This document shows, in pieces, positions 5,587 to 6,414 of a stretch of DNA of 6,414 bases. This DNA is from Sulfurimonas sp. (GTDB taxonomy: Bacteria; Campylobacterota; Campylobacteria; Campylobacterales; Sulfurimonadaceae): assembly GCA_021161305.1 (NCBI GenBank), contig JAGHAW010000215.1, forward strand, positions 1 to 6,414, in the 5' to 3' direction. The notes beneath the pieces were generated by a model. It ran no database searches and was not told where the DNA came from. It saw nothing but the letters and a program-made list of their open reading frames with translations. A program made the position numbers and the translations under genes. Position 1 is the stretch's first letter, and every line of letters begins with the position of its first letter.

Positions 5587-6414
5587 AAAAGATTTTAATA
5601 ATTAGTGATGGAGATGCCGGTGAGCATTTTATACAAAGAATTTTAGAGACATATACAAGTGAAAATATCTATTATGTTGTTCAAACTAAAGCAAAAGAGT
5701 ATTTAGATGTAAATCCAGCTCGTTTTAAATTTTATGAGTTCGATTCTACAAGTCTGTATAAACTGGCTAATCTACTTAAAATGGAGTTTGTTCAAGTTTT
5801 TATTGCCAAGGATGATGTAGTTGATGTAGAAGTTACTATCAAAAATATTAGAGCTATAAAAAAACAGCTTCGTATTATCGTGTTAAATCAATGGAATTTA
5901 AAAAATGAAGATGCAAATGTTGTACTGATTAATGCAAATGAGATTTTGGCTTCACGACTTTTAGATTATCTTCCAAATGTTCCTGTTATTGCACAAAATG
6001 TCGGTATTGGTGAGGGTGAGATAATGGAAGTTTTAGTTCCATTTGGAAGTTCATTTGTATATCGTCATATAGGGGTAATAGAGCAAAAAAACTGGCGAAT
6101 TGTTGCTATTTATAGAAATAGAAAACTTATTATGCCATCTCGTCGTAGAATGATTCAGCCAAATGACCTGCTTATTCTGATTGGTGATCCTGGGGTTTTA
6201 AAATCAGTATATCGTGCTATTAAACGAGAACTTGGACAGTTTCCTGAACCTTTTGGTTCAAATCTGTATCTATATATAGATATGAATATTGTAAATCATT
6301 CTACCATAGAAGAGTTAGTAAGAAGAGCTGTTTTTGCACATAAAAAGTTTAAATATGACCTTGTGATTAAGATAGTAAATCCAAGTAACCTGTCTATTAT
6401 ACGCTATATAAAAG
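5583..6414 (+). CDS. TrkA/RCK-type nucleotide-binding regulatory protein (COG3400-like), 3' end cut by window edge
   Basis: The open frame runs 277 codons from an ATG that overlaps the previous stop (ATGA) to the window edge. Residues about 1-140 look like an RCK_N/TrkA_N Rossmann fold: KKILIISDGDAG at 2-13 is the nucleotide loop, FDSTSL at 53-58 corresponds to the usual GDAT step, and alternating beta/alpha pieces follow (VQVFIAKDD at 70-78, LRIIVLN at 96-102). Residues about 144-210 fit an RCK_C domain, with EIMEVLVPFGSSFV, WRIVAIYRNRKLIMPSRR and PNDLLILIGDP. A further domain starts near 225 and is cut off. Such proteins usually gate K+ channels or transporters according to bound nucleotide. 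No membrane segment is seen in the visible part, so it would be a soluble subunit or a regulator. The glycine loop is imperfect (SxGxxG) and the usual acidic residue after strand 2 is missing (VVQTK at 32-36), so NAD binding is doubtful. The COG3400 assignment is from memory. Confidence 0.82.
   Translation, partial: MKKILIISDGDAGEHFIQRILETYTSENIYYVVQTKAKEYLDVNPARFKFYEFDSTSLYKLANLLKMEFVQVFIAKDDVVDVEVTIKNIRAIKKQLRIIVLNQWNLKNEDANVVLINANEILASRLLDYLPNVPVIAQNVGIGEGEIMEVLVPFGSSFVYRHIGVIEQKNWRIVAIYRNRKLIMPSRRRMIQPNDLLILIGDPGVLKSVYRAIKRELGQFPEPFGSNLYLYIDMNIVNHSTIEELVRRAVFAHKKFKYDLVIKIVNPSNLSIIRYIK

Overview
This AT-rich window with tightly packed genes looks like the chromosome of a flagellated Campylobacterota (Epsilonproteobacteria) member. 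A marine or sulfur-oxidizing Sulfurimonas-type organism is my best guess. The basis is gene content (a motA-motB-fliP cluster outside any large flagellar operon, and a putative RCK/TrkA-type protein of the kind I associate with this phylum), strong A/T preference at third codon positions, and short or overlapping gene junctions. The genus is inferred, not proven.

Layout: positions 1-1338 carry the 5' part of a minus-strand membrane glycosyltransferase of the ArnT/PMT (GT39-like) type, which runs off the left edge. A 123-bp divergent intergenic region (1339-1461) holds the likely promoters. From 1462 to the right edge, six plus-strand genes are packed with gaps of 1-14 bp or with overlaps: motA (pomA-like), motB (pomB-like), fliP, trmA, a secreted coiled-coil protein with a possible SH3-like C-terminus, and a TrkA/RCK-like regulatory protein cut by the right edge. 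No internal terminator was seen, so they probably form one operon.

MotA and MotB form the flagellar stator, and FliP is a core part of the flagellar export gate. TrmA makes m5U54 in tRNA. The last two genes appear to be housekeeping or envelope-related genes of unknown role.

The two most interesting points are these. First, the stator sequences resemble sodium-type PomA/PomB, including the threonines known to bind Na+ in PomA, rather than the proton-type MotA/MotB of Helicobacter. Second, TrmA has all its own catalytic motifs plus a CX5CX2C...C cysteine set of the kind that binds a [4Fe-4S] cluster in RlmD, which E. coli TrmA lacks. No mobile element, CRISPR array, tRNA or rRNA was seen.
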